Below, piece by piece: positions 12,809 through 24,648 of a stretch of 64,000 bases of DNA. Each line of letters starts with the position of its first letter. The stretch's first letter is position 1. Origin of the DNA: Valencia hispanica. Lineage: Eukaryota > Chordata > Actinopteri > Cyprinodontiformes > Valenciidae. The stretch is taken from contig OY747707.1 in NCBI GenBank assembly GCA_963556495.2, positions 36,016,371 through 36,080,370 of the forward strand, read 5' to 3'. The notes beneath the pieces are model-generated. The model saw nothing but the letters and a program-made list of their open reading frames with translations. It was not told the DNA's origin and did not search any database. A program made the translations under genes and the position numbers.

Positions 12809-15030
12809 TGCGAAAATCTCAGACATCATGGATTCCATTGCTCCAACTAAAGTGAAAGTAGTCTCAGGTAGAAAGAAGTCTCCGTGGACAAGTAATCCAC
12901 TGGTACGTAGTGAAAAAAGAGAGTGTCGACTAGCCGAGAGAAAATGGCGGAAAACTCGACTTCAGGTTCACTGTGAGATCTACAAAGAGAGACTGAATAG
13001 ATATCAGCTAACTATAAAAGATGCTAGGGAATCGTTCTTTTCTGAAATCATCAACAGAAACATTAATAATGCACGGACTCTATTTGCAACAGTGGAAAGA
13101 CTAACTAATCCTTTAGTGACAGTAGCCCCTGAACTAAATTCTACCAGGGCCTGCAATGAATTTGCCAGCTTTTTCACTGAAAAGATTCTAACAATTAGAC
13201 GGTCAATCTGTACCTCAATATCGAACCCACAACCAGTGCCATCCCCAATCAACAACAATGTAGAGATAATGTCTGAATTCCACGAATTAAACCAGAACAG
13301 CCTTGAAAAAATCATTATCCAATTAAGCTCCTCCTCCTGCTGTCTTGATATCCTACCCACAGCTTTTCTAAAGAAGGTTCTTCCTGTTATTGGTTCTGAT
13401 CTTGTTCAAATAGTGAACTCATCACTGCTATCAGGTGTCTTCCCTCAGGCTTTAAAAACAGCAGTTATAAAACCACTGCTAAAGAAGAAAAATCTGGACA
13501 ACACGTTTATGCAGAACTACAGGCCAATCTCTAATCTCCCATTCATCAGTGAGATTATTGAAAAAGCTGTGTTTCAGCAGTTAAATGGCTTCATAACAAT
13601 GACAAACCGTTTTGATGCTTTTCAGTCTGGTTTCCGCGCTCACCAAAGCACCGAGACAGTCCTCGTCAAAGTATTTAATGACATCCGCATAAATACAGAC
13701 TGTGGAAGAACCACAGTGCTGGTTCTGTTGGACCTCAGTGCAGCATTTGACACTGTTGATCATGATATTTTATTGGAACGACTGGAGAGCTGGGTCGGAC
13801 TCTCTGGTACAGTACTTGGCTGGTTCGAGTCTTACCTAAAGAACAGGGACTTCTATGTTTCAATAGGAAACTTTTCATCAGAACGAACAGAAATCACATG
13901 TGGGGTGCCCCAGGGCTCCATCCTGGGGCCCGTCTTATTTAATATCTACATGCTCCCACTAGGCAAGATGATAGCAACCAATAACATTAGCTACCATAAC
14001 TACGCAGATGACACTCAGGTCTACATTACAATGTCACCAGGTGACTCTGAACCCATTCAAACCCTAAATCAATGCATTGACCAAATAAATGGATGGATGT
14101 GCCATAACTTTCTCCAGCTGAATAGAAACAAAACTGAAGTGATTATTTTTGGACCCAAGGAGGAACGATCAAGAGTCAGCACACAGCTTCAATTAATACA
14201 GCTAGAAACTACTGATCAGGATATGAAACCTAGGTGTAGTAATGGACTCAGACCTGAACCTCCAGGGTCACATAAAGGCAATAACAAGGTCAGCGTTCTA
14301 TCACCTGAAGAACATCTCTAGGATTAAAGGACTGATTTTGCAACACGACCTAGAAAAACTCATCCATGCGTTTATCTTTAGTCGGATTGATTACTGCAAC
14401 AGCATCTTCACAGGTCTGCCTAAAAAGTCAATCAGACAGCTGCAGCTGAACCAGAACGCTGCCGCTCGCGTCCTCACTAGAACCAGGAAAGTAGAGCACA
14501 TCACCCCAGTTCTAAAGTCCTTACACTGGCTCCCTGTAGCTCAGAGAATAGACTTTAAAATACTTTTACTAGTTTATAAATCATTACATGGCTTAGCACC
14601 AAAATATGTTGAAGACCTGTTGTCATGGTACCAACCACCAAGACCACTCAGGTCCTCCAACTCTAGCCTACTAAACATCCCTAGACTCAGAACTAAACAT
14701 GGAGAAGCAGCTTTCACTTTTTATGCTCCCCTTATCTGGAACAAACTTCCTGACGAGTGTAGAGCTGCTGAAACTCTGAACTGCTTTAAATCGAGACTGA
14801 AAACCCATCTGTTTAGAATTGCCTTTGAGTAAATGCTTGATGTCATATGTATGAAATGTGTTCATGCTCTCTTGCTTTTTTTATTTTTCTCTTGCTTTAT
14901 TGTGTATCATGTGTAATGTGTGTTTCTTTTATGTGTTTTTTTAAATCACCAAATCATGTAAAGCACCTTGAATTACCCTGCTGTTGAAAGTGTGCTATAC
15001 AAATAAAATTGCCTTGCCTTGCCTTGAAGA
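12809..15030 (+). mobile_element. 5'-truncated L2-like LINE with 3' tail
   Basis: A non-LTR retrotransposon copy that starts just 5' of the linker before the RT and lacks the endonuclease. It carries the RT and C-terminal domain (12828-14832) and a 190-bp 3' UTR. The 3' end contains AAAGCACCTTGAATTACCC, then an AATAAAATTG word, and closes in a CCTTG tandem tail. A 9-bp direct repeat flanks it. The same 3' end is present alone at 23758-23826 on the other strand, so the family is represented twice in the window. The coding region is nearly open, which points to a fairly recent insertion. Confidence 0.85.
12828..14832 (+). pseudogene. L2-like LINE reverse transcriptase, frameshifted
   Basis: The first open stretch (12828-14321) covers the linker, with [19 protein letters not shown] and [14 protein letters not shown], then the RT fingers and palm. 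Visible RT blocks are [45 protein letters not shown] (catalytic Asp), [20 protein letters not shown] and YADDTQVYI (catalytic Asp pair), then [12 protein letters not shown]. Near 14225 a small indel shifts the frame. The second stretch (to 14832) resumes at [12 protein letters not shown] and contains FIFSRIDYCNSIFTGLP, LQLNQNAAARVLTRT, HWLPVAQRIDFKI and LIWNKLPDECR, ending AFE-stop. All catalytic residues are intact, but the frameshift and the missing endonuclease make this copy non-functional. Confidence 0.88.
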
Positions 15031-15039
15031 ATAAAACCC
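15031..15039 (+). repeat. Right copy of probable 9-bp LINE target duplication
   Basis: ATAAAACCC follows directly after the CCTTG tail and AAGA. It matches 12800-12808. Confidence 0.65.
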
Positions 15040-16199
15040 ATTTTAGTACCAACTTAATGGAAATTACTAGCATAAAGCTACTATCTATGAGTTTTAAAAG
15101 AGAAGATACTGAGATTTCTTCCATGATCAGTTTGGTTTGACAGTAGCAATAAAACCGTCCAATAAAACACAGCCTAAACCAGATGAAGACAACAACCAGC
15201 AGAAGATGTTGCAGCACTGAGGCACAACAAACTTTTTTCACTTTTTGACTGCTATCAACAGGGGAAGAAACGTTTATAACTTCAAAAGTGAATCAGATCA
15301 TGTAATTGTAACTGTGTTGCATAGAAGCATTAAATGTTAACTGTTATACAGTGATGCAGTTTAAATGGATATGTAGGTGCTTTTTAGAGGAAACAGTTGC
15401 TTACCAACCATGTAAAGAAGAAATGCCATTAGATAATAATGATAATTGACGAAAAGGGGTGTTTTTGTAACATAATTTAATGTTGCAAAGCCTTTGTCAG
15501 GACTACTGTGGTTTATTTACCATTTATTAATACATTCATTCTCAGATTTTCTTTAGCGTTGTCATTCCCTTTTTCGGTTTTTTATTCTCTCCTTTACCTT
15601 TTAAGGAACACATTTCTGCACAACCTCTAAGCTTGCCGTGTCAGAGTTCTGAATGGGGGGTCATGGAAAATTAATATTAACCTCAAATTGTTGCAAACAT
15701 GTACACATGAAGCAACACAGTGCCTTGTCTCAGTGAGGGTATGTGGATTATTTGTGCTTTCAGATATAACAACAGAGAAACAAGAAGAACATACAACACC
15801 TTCTTTGTTTCTCTCTGCTCTGTGACTGAATGTGGGAAGACAGTCGTCCTTGAACACTGCTGTTGTTGCTCTGCCGCACAGGTTTGGAATGCAGTATTTA
15901 ATGAAATGCATAACTGAAACTATGCTTTTTGTTAAATAAAAAGTCTGTTTCCGTTGGGTTTTAACAGATCAAAGTCTCCCTGTTCTGTTCAGATGTCTAT
16001 GGTCCTTTTTTTGACCAACTGTTGATGTTAATACTGCTGATATACTTTGATTCTCTGACACTTTATGACAGCCACATGGAAGCCAGGTGAAGTTGTCATA
16101 CTAATTTCCCTACACTTTTACCAAAGTGTGTAATTAAAAGATTGCGACTGGTGCAGTTGATTTTACGGTATATATTTCTTTTAATACAAAGTTGAGAGT
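15040..16199. other. Intergenic, no gene seen
   Basis: Short chance ORFs only. Confidence 0.5.
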
Positions 16200-16580
16200 G
16201 TGTTTTGCATTTGTATTCACCCTCCTTACCTAGATACCTCTTAATAATACACATGAAGGAAGATGCTCTGATAAGGTAAAAACAAAATCATTCGGCCATG
16301 TGTGATGGAAAGTGAAACTGTCACCTTAAACGTCCCATCCCCAATGTGAAACATGGTACAGACAGCATCAAGCTCTGGAGATGCTTTTAAAAAAAAGAGT
16401 AAATGCAGTGAATTATGATCTGTGGTGGGTAAGCTACCCCCCACCCCCCTCCTCTGGTTGAATGGTAGAGGAGAGGCAGTAAGGAGAGCCAACTGCAGGA
16501 CAATTTCAGACAGCGTTATATGACTTAACAGTTCTGAATAACAGGAGTGTAAGTGAAGATGAACAGTGCTTTTGAGAGTA
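16200..16580 (+). mobile_element. Non-autonomous Tc1-like relic fragment
   Basis: The GTATTCACCCTCC end word and a decayed ACAGCATCAAGCTCTGGAGA block match the common Tc1-derived fish repeat seen at 3985-5530. There is no ORF. Confidence 0.5.
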
Positions 16581-17135
16581 AACTTCACAGAGGATTTTTA
16601 CAAAAGAGCTTCATCATTTAAAATGTAAAGCCAGAAAATATCTGTGGTGGAATGAGGCATCTAGAAGAGAAAAAGGAAAAAAGCTGAACACGTGTCAGAG
16701 ACGCTTGCCAGCATACTTTCAATTTCTATGTTCTTACTTTATTGCCTTTTGGTTAATTATGCAGCATTCAGACTGGGGATGAAGCATTAAGAAAAGCACG
16801 CTTCATGTGGTGGATGAAAAGTAGTTGAATTACACATTCAACACCCAGTCAAAAAAATCAAGATTAGGACATTTTGCCTCGCCATTTAAAATGTTAGTAG
16901 AATGGAGCAAAGTTCTAGCAGAAATAAAAATAAGCCACCATTTAAATCTTTTTGTATAAAAACAGAAAACCTTTTACACAATCTTATATGTCAGCATTAA
17001 TTAGATCATTTGGCTTGATTCCCTTTACCAGGAAAAAAAGTCAAATTTTGTGGAATTGGTATAGAATTATAGAAAAATGAAGTAATAGCAATATTTTTAT
17101 GTTTTGATTTTTCAATTGAAATTTTATTAGGTAAC
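16581..17135. other. Intergenic, no gene seen
   Basis: No gene or repeat boundary recognised. Confidence 0.5.
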
Positions 17136-17139
17136 AGGA

Positions 17140-17305
17140 CCGGAGTGGGACTTATTTTCAGCCCTAAATTTTCATGCCTCAGACTGGCCCACTTCACACT
17201 AGTACGACTCGGGTTGCCAGCTACAGTACACCGGCCCTTGCGGCCCAAACATCAGACCGGCCCACTGGGAATTGTCCTGGTCCTTCCGATCAGGCACTCC
17301 GGCCA
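17140..17305. repeat. GGCCC-rich dispersed repeat, copy 1
   Basis: Contains CGGCCCTTGCGGCCCAAACA, then CAGACCGGCCCACTGGGAAT. The same stretch is at 24408-24515, and its left part (CTCAGACTGGCCCACTTCAC) recurs at 22960-23000. It is a dispersed element of unknown class. Confidence 0.7.
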
Positions 17306-17363
17306 TGTTAACTAATGTCCTATTCCATTGCTTTACTTGCACATCTGCGCTGTATGTCGTTCA

Positions 17364-17379
17364 CCCCCCCCCCCCCCCC
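17364..17379 (+). repeat. Poly-C run of 16
   Basis: Sixteen consecutive C followed by an ACACAC tract. Such a run is prone to length error in assembly. Confidence 0.9.
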
Positions 17380-17409
17380 ACACACTTTTCCTTGTACAAT
17401 ATGTGTTTT

Positions 17410-19165
17410 GTATCTCAATGACTGCAGCTAACTGATAAACATATTAAAGATATGTTGTCTAAAACTAATGGGGTTAATCCTCAGGCTTGGAAAACAGCTA
17501 CAATTGTGCTATTACCAAAAAGCGCTTCTTCAACTTTCTGTGGACCCAACTGCAGACCGATAAGTCTGTTGCATGCGTTAAGTAAAATTATGGAGTGGAT
17601 TGTTTTGATCAAATTGAGAAATATTTTTTGATCATAATTTAAATACAGAATTTCAACATGCCTATAGAGCAGGCCATTTGACCACCACTGCTATGGCTCA
17701 AATGACAAATGACTGGCTAACAGCATTACATAATAAAAAGTTGGCAGGAGCTGTACTGTTAGATTTTAGCTCTGATTTCGATTTGATTGATCACAAACAT
17801 CTATTTAGCAAATTGCACTGTTATGGTTTCAGCTCAACAGCAACAATTTGGCTTCAGAGTTATTTAGGAAATAGGAGGCAAACTGTTTATTTCAATGTAG
17901 GTTTTTCACGTGAAAGAGCAGTTGTGGTGTACCACAGGGAACTTGCCTAGGACCACTCCTGTTTTCTATATATACAAATGACTTGCCATTAGTTTTAAAG
18001 AAAGGAAAAATAACTATGTACGCTGATGACTCGACTATCCATCTCAAGAAACAATTCAAGACCTTGAAATTGTGTTATTGGAAGAACTAAAGTCGGTAGT
18101 CGAGTGGGTTACAAATAATAAGTTAGTTTTAAATGTTGGCAAGACAAAAAGTATTGTTTTGGTACCAGACATATGTTGTTGAGTGAACCCAAACTGAATT
18201 TATCAATCAAAGATATGCATGTTGAGCAGGTATTACAGACGAGGCTTCTGGGTATCGAGGTTGACAACCACATAGCATGGTCCAAACATATCAGTAGAGT
18301 TGTACGCAGGATGTGTAAAGGTCTTTTTATGCTGAGAAGGTGTTTTCACATGCCACTTTTTAACATGATGGCAGATGTTAGGAAATCACTTGTTTTGTCA
18401 CAGTTGGACTATTGCTCAGAGGTTTGGTCATGTTCTGCTGTGACACATACAGTATGGTAGATTTACAAATGTTCCAAAATAGAGCAGCGCAAAGTGTATT
18501 CAGTGTCCATTCAGAACTAATGTAAACTGAATGCATAACACACTGTCGTGGCTAAAGGTAAAAGAAAGATTTACAATTTCCTTGCTAAATTTAACAAGGA
18601 ACATAATTTTAGCTAAATTACCAAAAGTAGGCTACTTTATCAAAGGCTATGCTTTAGTTCTGATGAGCACCATCATGCCACTAGACATGTTACAGAGGGT
18701 AAGTTTACACTACCCAAAGTAAAACGCAATTATGGAAAGAGGACTATGTTGTATAGAGCCATGTCTGGTTGGAACATTTTGCCCAGAGACATTGTTAATG
18801 CTCACAGTAAACAACAGTTTAAAGTCCTTTTAAAGAGGCATTTGCTCATAAATTAAAATGTATTGCAAATGGTAAATTGTTATTTCACTATAAATTCTTG
18901 CTTAAATTGTATTATTGTAACAGAAGATTATTTCATATCTCAGGATTATGACTAAACTAGGTCTGGTGTATATGAGTGTGTGTTTGGATCTGTATGTAGG
19001 TATGTGTGAGAAGGGGTGTGGTGTTTTTGATTACATTAGTTGTTGTTTTTTTTGCAAAATGTGATGCATTCACTATTGCTGTAAAAGTCTTGTAAGCAGC
19101 ATGTTGGATTGTATTGACTCAAGGAAGAGTAGCTGCTCGTGTGCAGCAAATGGAGTTCAAAATAA
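17410..19165 (+). mobile_element. Second LINE relic, reverse transcriptase, decayed
   Basis: The broken plus-strand translation reads in RT order: SKIMEWIVF, then FQHAYRAGHLTTTAM, then AVLLDFSSDFDLIDHKHLF (first catalytic Asp block), IWLQSYLGNRRQTVYF, a frameshifted VPQGTCLGPLLF, then MYADDSTIH (catalytic YADD, about 18017-18043). After further breaks come VTNNKLVLNVGKTKSIVL, LLGIEVDNHIAWSKHI, and SQLDYCSEVW. The last block near 18830 is LKRHLLIN. Relative to the 12809 LINE this is a distinct and older family, closer to the fish RTs with a DFS.AFDLIDH.LL motif. At least four frameshifts or stops are present. The 3' end is AT-rich, ending near AAATAAAGGAAATTAAATGA. Confidence 0.8.
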
Positions 19166-19239
19166 AGGAAATTAAATGAAATGGAAACTTGCAAACAGCT
19201 GACCAGCAATTCTAAGCGCTTGACATGAGTATAAATAAT

Positions 19240-19560
19240 TTTCATCATGCCTGTCTCATTCTTCTCAATGACAAACCTTTTTGTTGAATTGGAATAATGT
19301 TAAATATACATCTACAGAGAGCATGAATACTTTTGGTCCCAACTGTGAACACAGGGCAATCCTGGAAGAACATGTTAGATGCTGAAAACGATTTTAGATT
19401 GAGGCTCGGGTTCACTGTCCTGCAGGAAAACAACCTTAAACATACAGCCAAAGCGACACTGGAATGGTTTGAGAAAAGCAGGTTCATGTGCAAGACTGGC
19501 CCAGTCAAAGTCCACAAAGAACACATTTGCACACCCACAGTTTTCTGCTTCATTGAGCGT
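19240..19560 (+). mobile_element. Non-autonomous Tc1-like relic fragment
   Basis: Shows the family blocks GGGCAATCCTGGAAGAACAT, CTGCAGGAAAACAACC, AAACATACAGCCAAAGC, TGGAATGGTTTGAGA and TGGCCCAGTCAAAGTCCA in the right order. It belongs to the same Tc1-derived repeat as 3985-5530 and is decayed. Confidence 0.65.
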
Positions 19561-21590
19561 TTTGCCTCATGACTCAGTTCTTTCTTCACAATGACAGACA
19601 AGAAAGTGTCTGCACTATTTTAGATAGTGCCCTTGTTCAGTTCCCTATTTCAAATGATCTTGACAGTCAGACTCAGCATGTTGATAATTACAAGGGTCAT
19701 ATCAAGGGGAAGGCAGCTTTGTCAAATAGACAAGTTTTGTTAAAGGGAAAAATACACATACATTTTCTCTACCTTTCAATAAATGGAAAGAAATCAAATA
19801 TACAAAGAAATATTAAAGAAAACCAATCACACATTTCATGACTAAGACAATATTCACAGAGCACATTCCCATCAGTATAAAAATTATGGATGACATCTGA
19901 TGGAAATATGTTTTTTCCTTTGAAATATTTCCCCAGACACACAACTTAGTTTCCAGATGTCTATTTGAAGAACTATTCATCCTAGTTACTAAAGGAGATC
20001 AGTGGAAAAGTGAAAGTTAAACATCATTTCAGTTTGACTTCTTCAGAATCTTTGTGACCTAGCACATTGTATTTATCTGTGATTCTTGGGCAGAAAACTG
20101 CAACAAAGAACAGAGGGTATGTTTGAGAGAACCCATGACCAATTTTATAAAACACAGAGCTTTTGCATTCAGTGTTTGCTTTTAGATTAATAAAATGGCT
20201 ACAATAAAATGTAATGTTGCTGAAAAGTACAAAATTGTTTGGAAACCTAAACATTAGAAGCCCCTGAAGCTCCAAAGGCTTCTACCTGAAGCTGGCTGTG
20301 TGTTTTCAGCAGCTGGAAACTATTTTAATGGGAAACACAGGGATGAATAATAAAAAAAGAGTTAAGAGCTACAGCTTCCCTTCTCTCCAAGTCCAATTAG
20401 GTGGTGGTCTGTTTCTGTCTTTCAGCAGGTTCTCACTGAATCATAGTTCATCACTGTAGCGATACACCATTCCACCAAGCAGAGAAACACATCAATTCAG
20501 ACTTCAGTAACTGACACTTGTGTGTGACGCAACATGCCAGCTCAAGGTGAACTAAAGCTGTATGCTTTAACTGGTGGTTTGTAGCAAATAAAATGTGGTG
20601 AAGCATTAAGGCGGTGGTCAGAGACGTGGCTCTGACTCTAGCTGCATGCCTTTATGTTGAGCATTTATCCACCATGTTTTCAGGACACGTCCGTGCTCAT
20701 TCAGGTTGAAGTTTGGGTTTGTGACAAAAATCTCGGATGTGCATCACTTGTGTTTATTTCGTCCTGACAATAATTCATGGAGGAAGAGGTTGTCTGATTG
20801 CATCCATAGGAACAAGGCCTGAATAAAGAACACTCCAGATAAACACTCGTAACTGTGAAACAGATGTGTGCTAGAACTTGTCTATCTTATAATTTACTGT
20901 GTGTGTGTGAGTCATGCAGCTACCGCGTTAAAGGATCAATCCCTTTTCTGAGCCTTAGTTTGACTACCTTTGCACCAGGAGCACCTATTTCTCCAGCTGT
21001 GGTTTTTCACTTTTAAATCCAGATGTCAGAAACTGGGTTAATATAGATTTAAGAGTGGGCTTGTTTATAAAACTTCACCAGGTTAAAGGTTATTTTAGAC
21101 TGAAAGAATCGCACATAATTTTTCAAATAATCTCCCTGGAAGCTCAGTGGTTTAGAAAAGGAAAAAAATATTTCCATAATTTTATTTTTCATCTCATCAT
21201 TCTACAGGGTTATGTACCTACTACATCAAACATTTGCTGTGTTCCTTACATGGCTTGTGATAAATTACAAACAGGATTTCTAATGGCGTTCTTTAAGTAA
21301 TGGCTTTTCTTTTACACGTTTGTGGAGAGCCCCCAAAATAGGTGTACTTTCAACAGATGCTCCCATCTGAGCTGTGGATCTCTACAGCTGCTCTAGTGTT
21401 ACGATTACCCTCTTGGCTGCTTCCCTGATTAATGCTCTCCCAGGCTTTCATTTGAGGTAGATGCTTCTGTCTTTGTAGATTGCAATTGTTTTTTGTTTTT
21501 TTTCATTTTTTCAGTTGGTGGGTTGAACAGTGCTTTGTGAGATGTTCAAAGCTTGGTATATTATATTCCCAATAAGAAAATCCTGTTTTA
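19561..21590. other. Intergenic, no gene seen
   Basis: Chance ORFs up to about 90 codons, none recognisable. No repeat boundary seen. Confidence 0.5.
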
Positions 21591-21594
21591 AACA

Positions 21595-21722
21595 CCTGCG
21601 ATGGACTGCCGACCTGTCCAGGGTGTTCCCCGTCTCCCGCCCCTTGACCGCTGGAGATAGGCACCAGCCCCCCCGCAACCCTGCATTAGGATGGACGGGT
21701 ACAGAAAATGGATGGATGTTTT
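21595..21722 (+). repeat. Short LINE/SINE 3'-tail-like repeat
   Basis: GACTGCCGACCTGTCCAGGG, then a GATAGGCACCAGCCCCCC block, and an AAAATGGATGGATG tail. This is a very common teleost interspersed repeat end with a GGATG-type tail. It is probably a strongly 5'-truncated LINE copy. Confidence 0.7.
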
Positions 21723-22925
21723 AAACACCATGGTAAAATGCCTGCATGTAAATGGTCAAAACAGCATAAATGTGGAGTTTTCACCATTAAAGCTTTTTGG
21801 AAGTCATTAGCGTGACTAACTCTATCCACACACATTCATTTGCATTTTGTGAGTATTCCTGTAAGTACTTGCTTTTCACAAGAATTGGTGGTCTCATTAA
21901 TCATAATCTTGAACATTTTCCACACTTCTGTTGTTTTGCAGAAAAGCTTTTTCCTAATCCTCGGCAGCAGATCAGATCTTCTTTCTTGTTGTGAATGACT
22001 CAGTGTTTTTGTGATTAGCATAAAAGGAAAACATGATAAACTACCGCTGGCTAATTGATCCTGACCCTGTCTGGCAGTTTAAGGACATCCTTGGACCAGA
22101 AGTGCTCCTTCATACCATGGAGTTTGACATTAAAGATAAGACATGTGGTTTGAAGATGTGTCATGATGATTGTAATGAAACACTTTTGTCCTCCAGTCTT
22201 TATAAGAATACAGATATGTTTCTTAAAACTAAGGATGTGTACAGTGGAAATAGTTGAGATATGTGCAGTACACAGCAGTCAGCCACACAAACAAATACAA
22301 ATCAGAGTCATCAAACAAGCATCACTTCTTCGCCAATTTAGACCTCGTAAATTTCGGTTTCAAGTGAACGTTAAATTGCCTGAGTGTAGTTTACATCATA
22401 TTTGTGCCAGACATTGATTATGTCACATGTGAACACAGTGTTGTTCACACAGATCTGTGTTGTAACACCTAAACAAATGTCTTTTGAATCAGTTTGAATA
22501 TTTGAATTATTTATTTTTTTATTGAACGAGTTGTGATTGTTTTTACACCAGAAATTTCTCAGATCTCTCTTCTTTCGCTTCAGAACAACTCACATTTAAT
22601 TTTAGATTATGCAATCATAAAGTTTCCTAAATGCCCCCCCAAACACTATTGCAAATCTGTCTTGCAATTTATGGCATATGACAATAAATGGCTTGAAATA
22701 AATAATGCTCCAGCATCACCATTCTTCACATCTGAGACTGTAACATAAGCAGTTTTATGTCCAGCTCAGCCAAGTTGTCACTGATTTATTGGATGTCTTG
22801 AAAACTCCATGGAGTGTTGCAACTTTGAGAGACAATATATACTGAATGTAGGCACCATTTACCTAACTAAATGCAGATGATGCCGTAATGACTTGATAAA
22901 AACAATATTTTACTGACATCAGAAT
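21723..22925. other. Intergenic, no gene seen
   Basis: Short ORFs (up to 84 codons near 22163-22417) without recognisable motifs. Confidence 0.5.
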
Positions 22926-22929
22926 GCTA

Positions 22930-23005
22930 AACAGGGCCGCAGTGCGGATCATTTTCTGCCCTGGAGTTTCTTGCCTCACACTGGCCCTCTTCACACTTCA
23001 TACTT
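22930..23005. repeat. GGCCC-rich dispersed repeat, fragment
   Basis: CTTGCCTCACACTGGCCCTC and flanks resemble the left half of the repeat at 17140-17305. Confidence 0.5.
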
Positions 23006-23754
23006 CCAACATATTATTATTAAAATCATGTAATTATAACCTTGCATGTTAAGACTACAACAGCCCAATGTTCGGTAAACCCTTGTAATTCAGAGTATTC
23101 TTTCTAAAAAATGTCCACTTAAGTACAAATATGGGTTAATTGATTCACAAGGTAGATTTAACTCAGCATGTGTTTACATCTAGATTATTCTTTACAACAC
23201 ATCCATTAATTAGAATTTATATTTTGAGCTGTTGCCTCTGCAGTCAGTCCCTGAGTAGACTCTGATCTCCCGTTCACACTTCCTCCAGTCTCCCTAAACT
23301 CACCTGCTGCACCTGTGTCACAAAAATAAAATTATTATTCTATAAAGCTTTAGTGCATTTGATATGGAAAACATTTGACAAATTAAGATATTTTCAATGA
23401 CAAAACTTGAAGGCCAATTTTTTATTACTTTCATCCTATTCTCTTTCAAATGTAGGCTTTGTGTATTTATTGTCTTACTGGAACTAATGCCTGGTTGTTA
23501 ACAAACCCTCCATTCTGACAAGAGAAAGCCCCTCATCACTACTTGCTTCTGACACTAAATCTGCACAAATCTCCCAATTTTACAAAGCCTCTGATTCATT
23601 CTTGTCAGCCTTATTAATGCAGTGCTGAATCAGCTAGCATTGCAGGGCACTTTTCATATGGAGCAGGTCTGCACCATGCTCTTCATTATTTTAATACTAA
23701 AACATTCACTCAATAAGTAATCCTGCCCATTCTGGACGTGTGGGCTCATATTGC
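23006..23754. other. Intergenic, no gene seen
   Basis: AT-rich. No recognised feature. Confidence 0.5.
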
Positions 23755-23757
23755 TTG

Positions 23758-23826
23758 GTGCAAGGCAAGGCAAAGCATTTTTTGTGTATAGTACACTTTC
23801 AACAACAGGGTAATTCAAGGAGTTTT
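23758..23826 (-). mobile_element. Solo 3' end of the L2-like LINE of 12809-15030
   Basis: Reversed, this reads ACTCCTTGAATTACCCTGTT, then GTTGAAAGTGTACTATACA, then a TTGCCTTGCC tail. That is the last 70 bp of the LINE at 12809-15030 with a few changes. It is an extreme 5' truncation of the same family on the opposite strand. Confidence 0.85.
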
Positions 23827-24400
23827 ATTTTCCTTCTAACTCTGAGGTGCTACAAGACAAAATTTCTTATTTGGCATTGCATCATATTCTTATTAAAATG
23901 ATATGTTATGCTAGTTGCAACAACCTCACACAATTCATTTACTTGATAATTAACTTGGATGGTGGTTTGCAGGCAAAGTTCAACGTGTTGTCTTACCCAT
24001 TTCATCGTCCTCCTTTGGGGTCACAAACCGCAAGCTTGTTTTGGTGAAAGAGTTGCCCATTTTTGCACATTTAGCAGCGTCTGTTTGAGATTTCCTCTTT
24101 CTCTCCGCACCACCCTTGCTCTTTCAACTTTCAAACACAGCTAACTGAGTGCTCTGATGTGTTACGTCAATGTGCACTGCAAAAAATAAAAAATAAAAAA
24201 TACAGCCAGTGAAGGCAGACTCGGCCCAGTACGGCAAACCATTTCGGTAAAAACTCCATATCTTTGATATGAACTGTTGTGTCTGCGAACTAGTAGGTGA
24301 CAACACTGAACTAGTTAAACATTTTCCCTAACTAGTCTGAACTTTTGCCAAACTAGTTCAGAAATACTCTTACTGGTAACTCGTTTTTGCCTAGTTGCAC
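23827..24400. other. Intergenic, no gene seen
   Basis: No recognised feature. Several ACTAGT-containing words near 24290-24420 form a loose cluster. Confidence 0.4.
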
Positions 24401-24407
24401 CTTTGGC

Positions 24408-24515
24408 ACACTAGTAGGTCTTGGCTTGCCATAGTTCACAGGCCCTTGCAGCCCAAACACCAGACCGGCCCACCAGGAATTGCCCCCGTCCTCCCGATTA
24501 GCCACTCCAGGCCTG
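24408..24515. repeat. GGCCC-rich dispersed repeat, copy 2
   Basis: GGCCCTTGCAGCCCAAACAC, then CAGACCGGCCCACCAGGAAT, parallel to 17230-17304. It ends directly next to the tetranucleotide array. Confidence 0.7.
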
Positions 24516-24520
24516 ATGCC

Positions 24521-24648
<128 letters not shown>

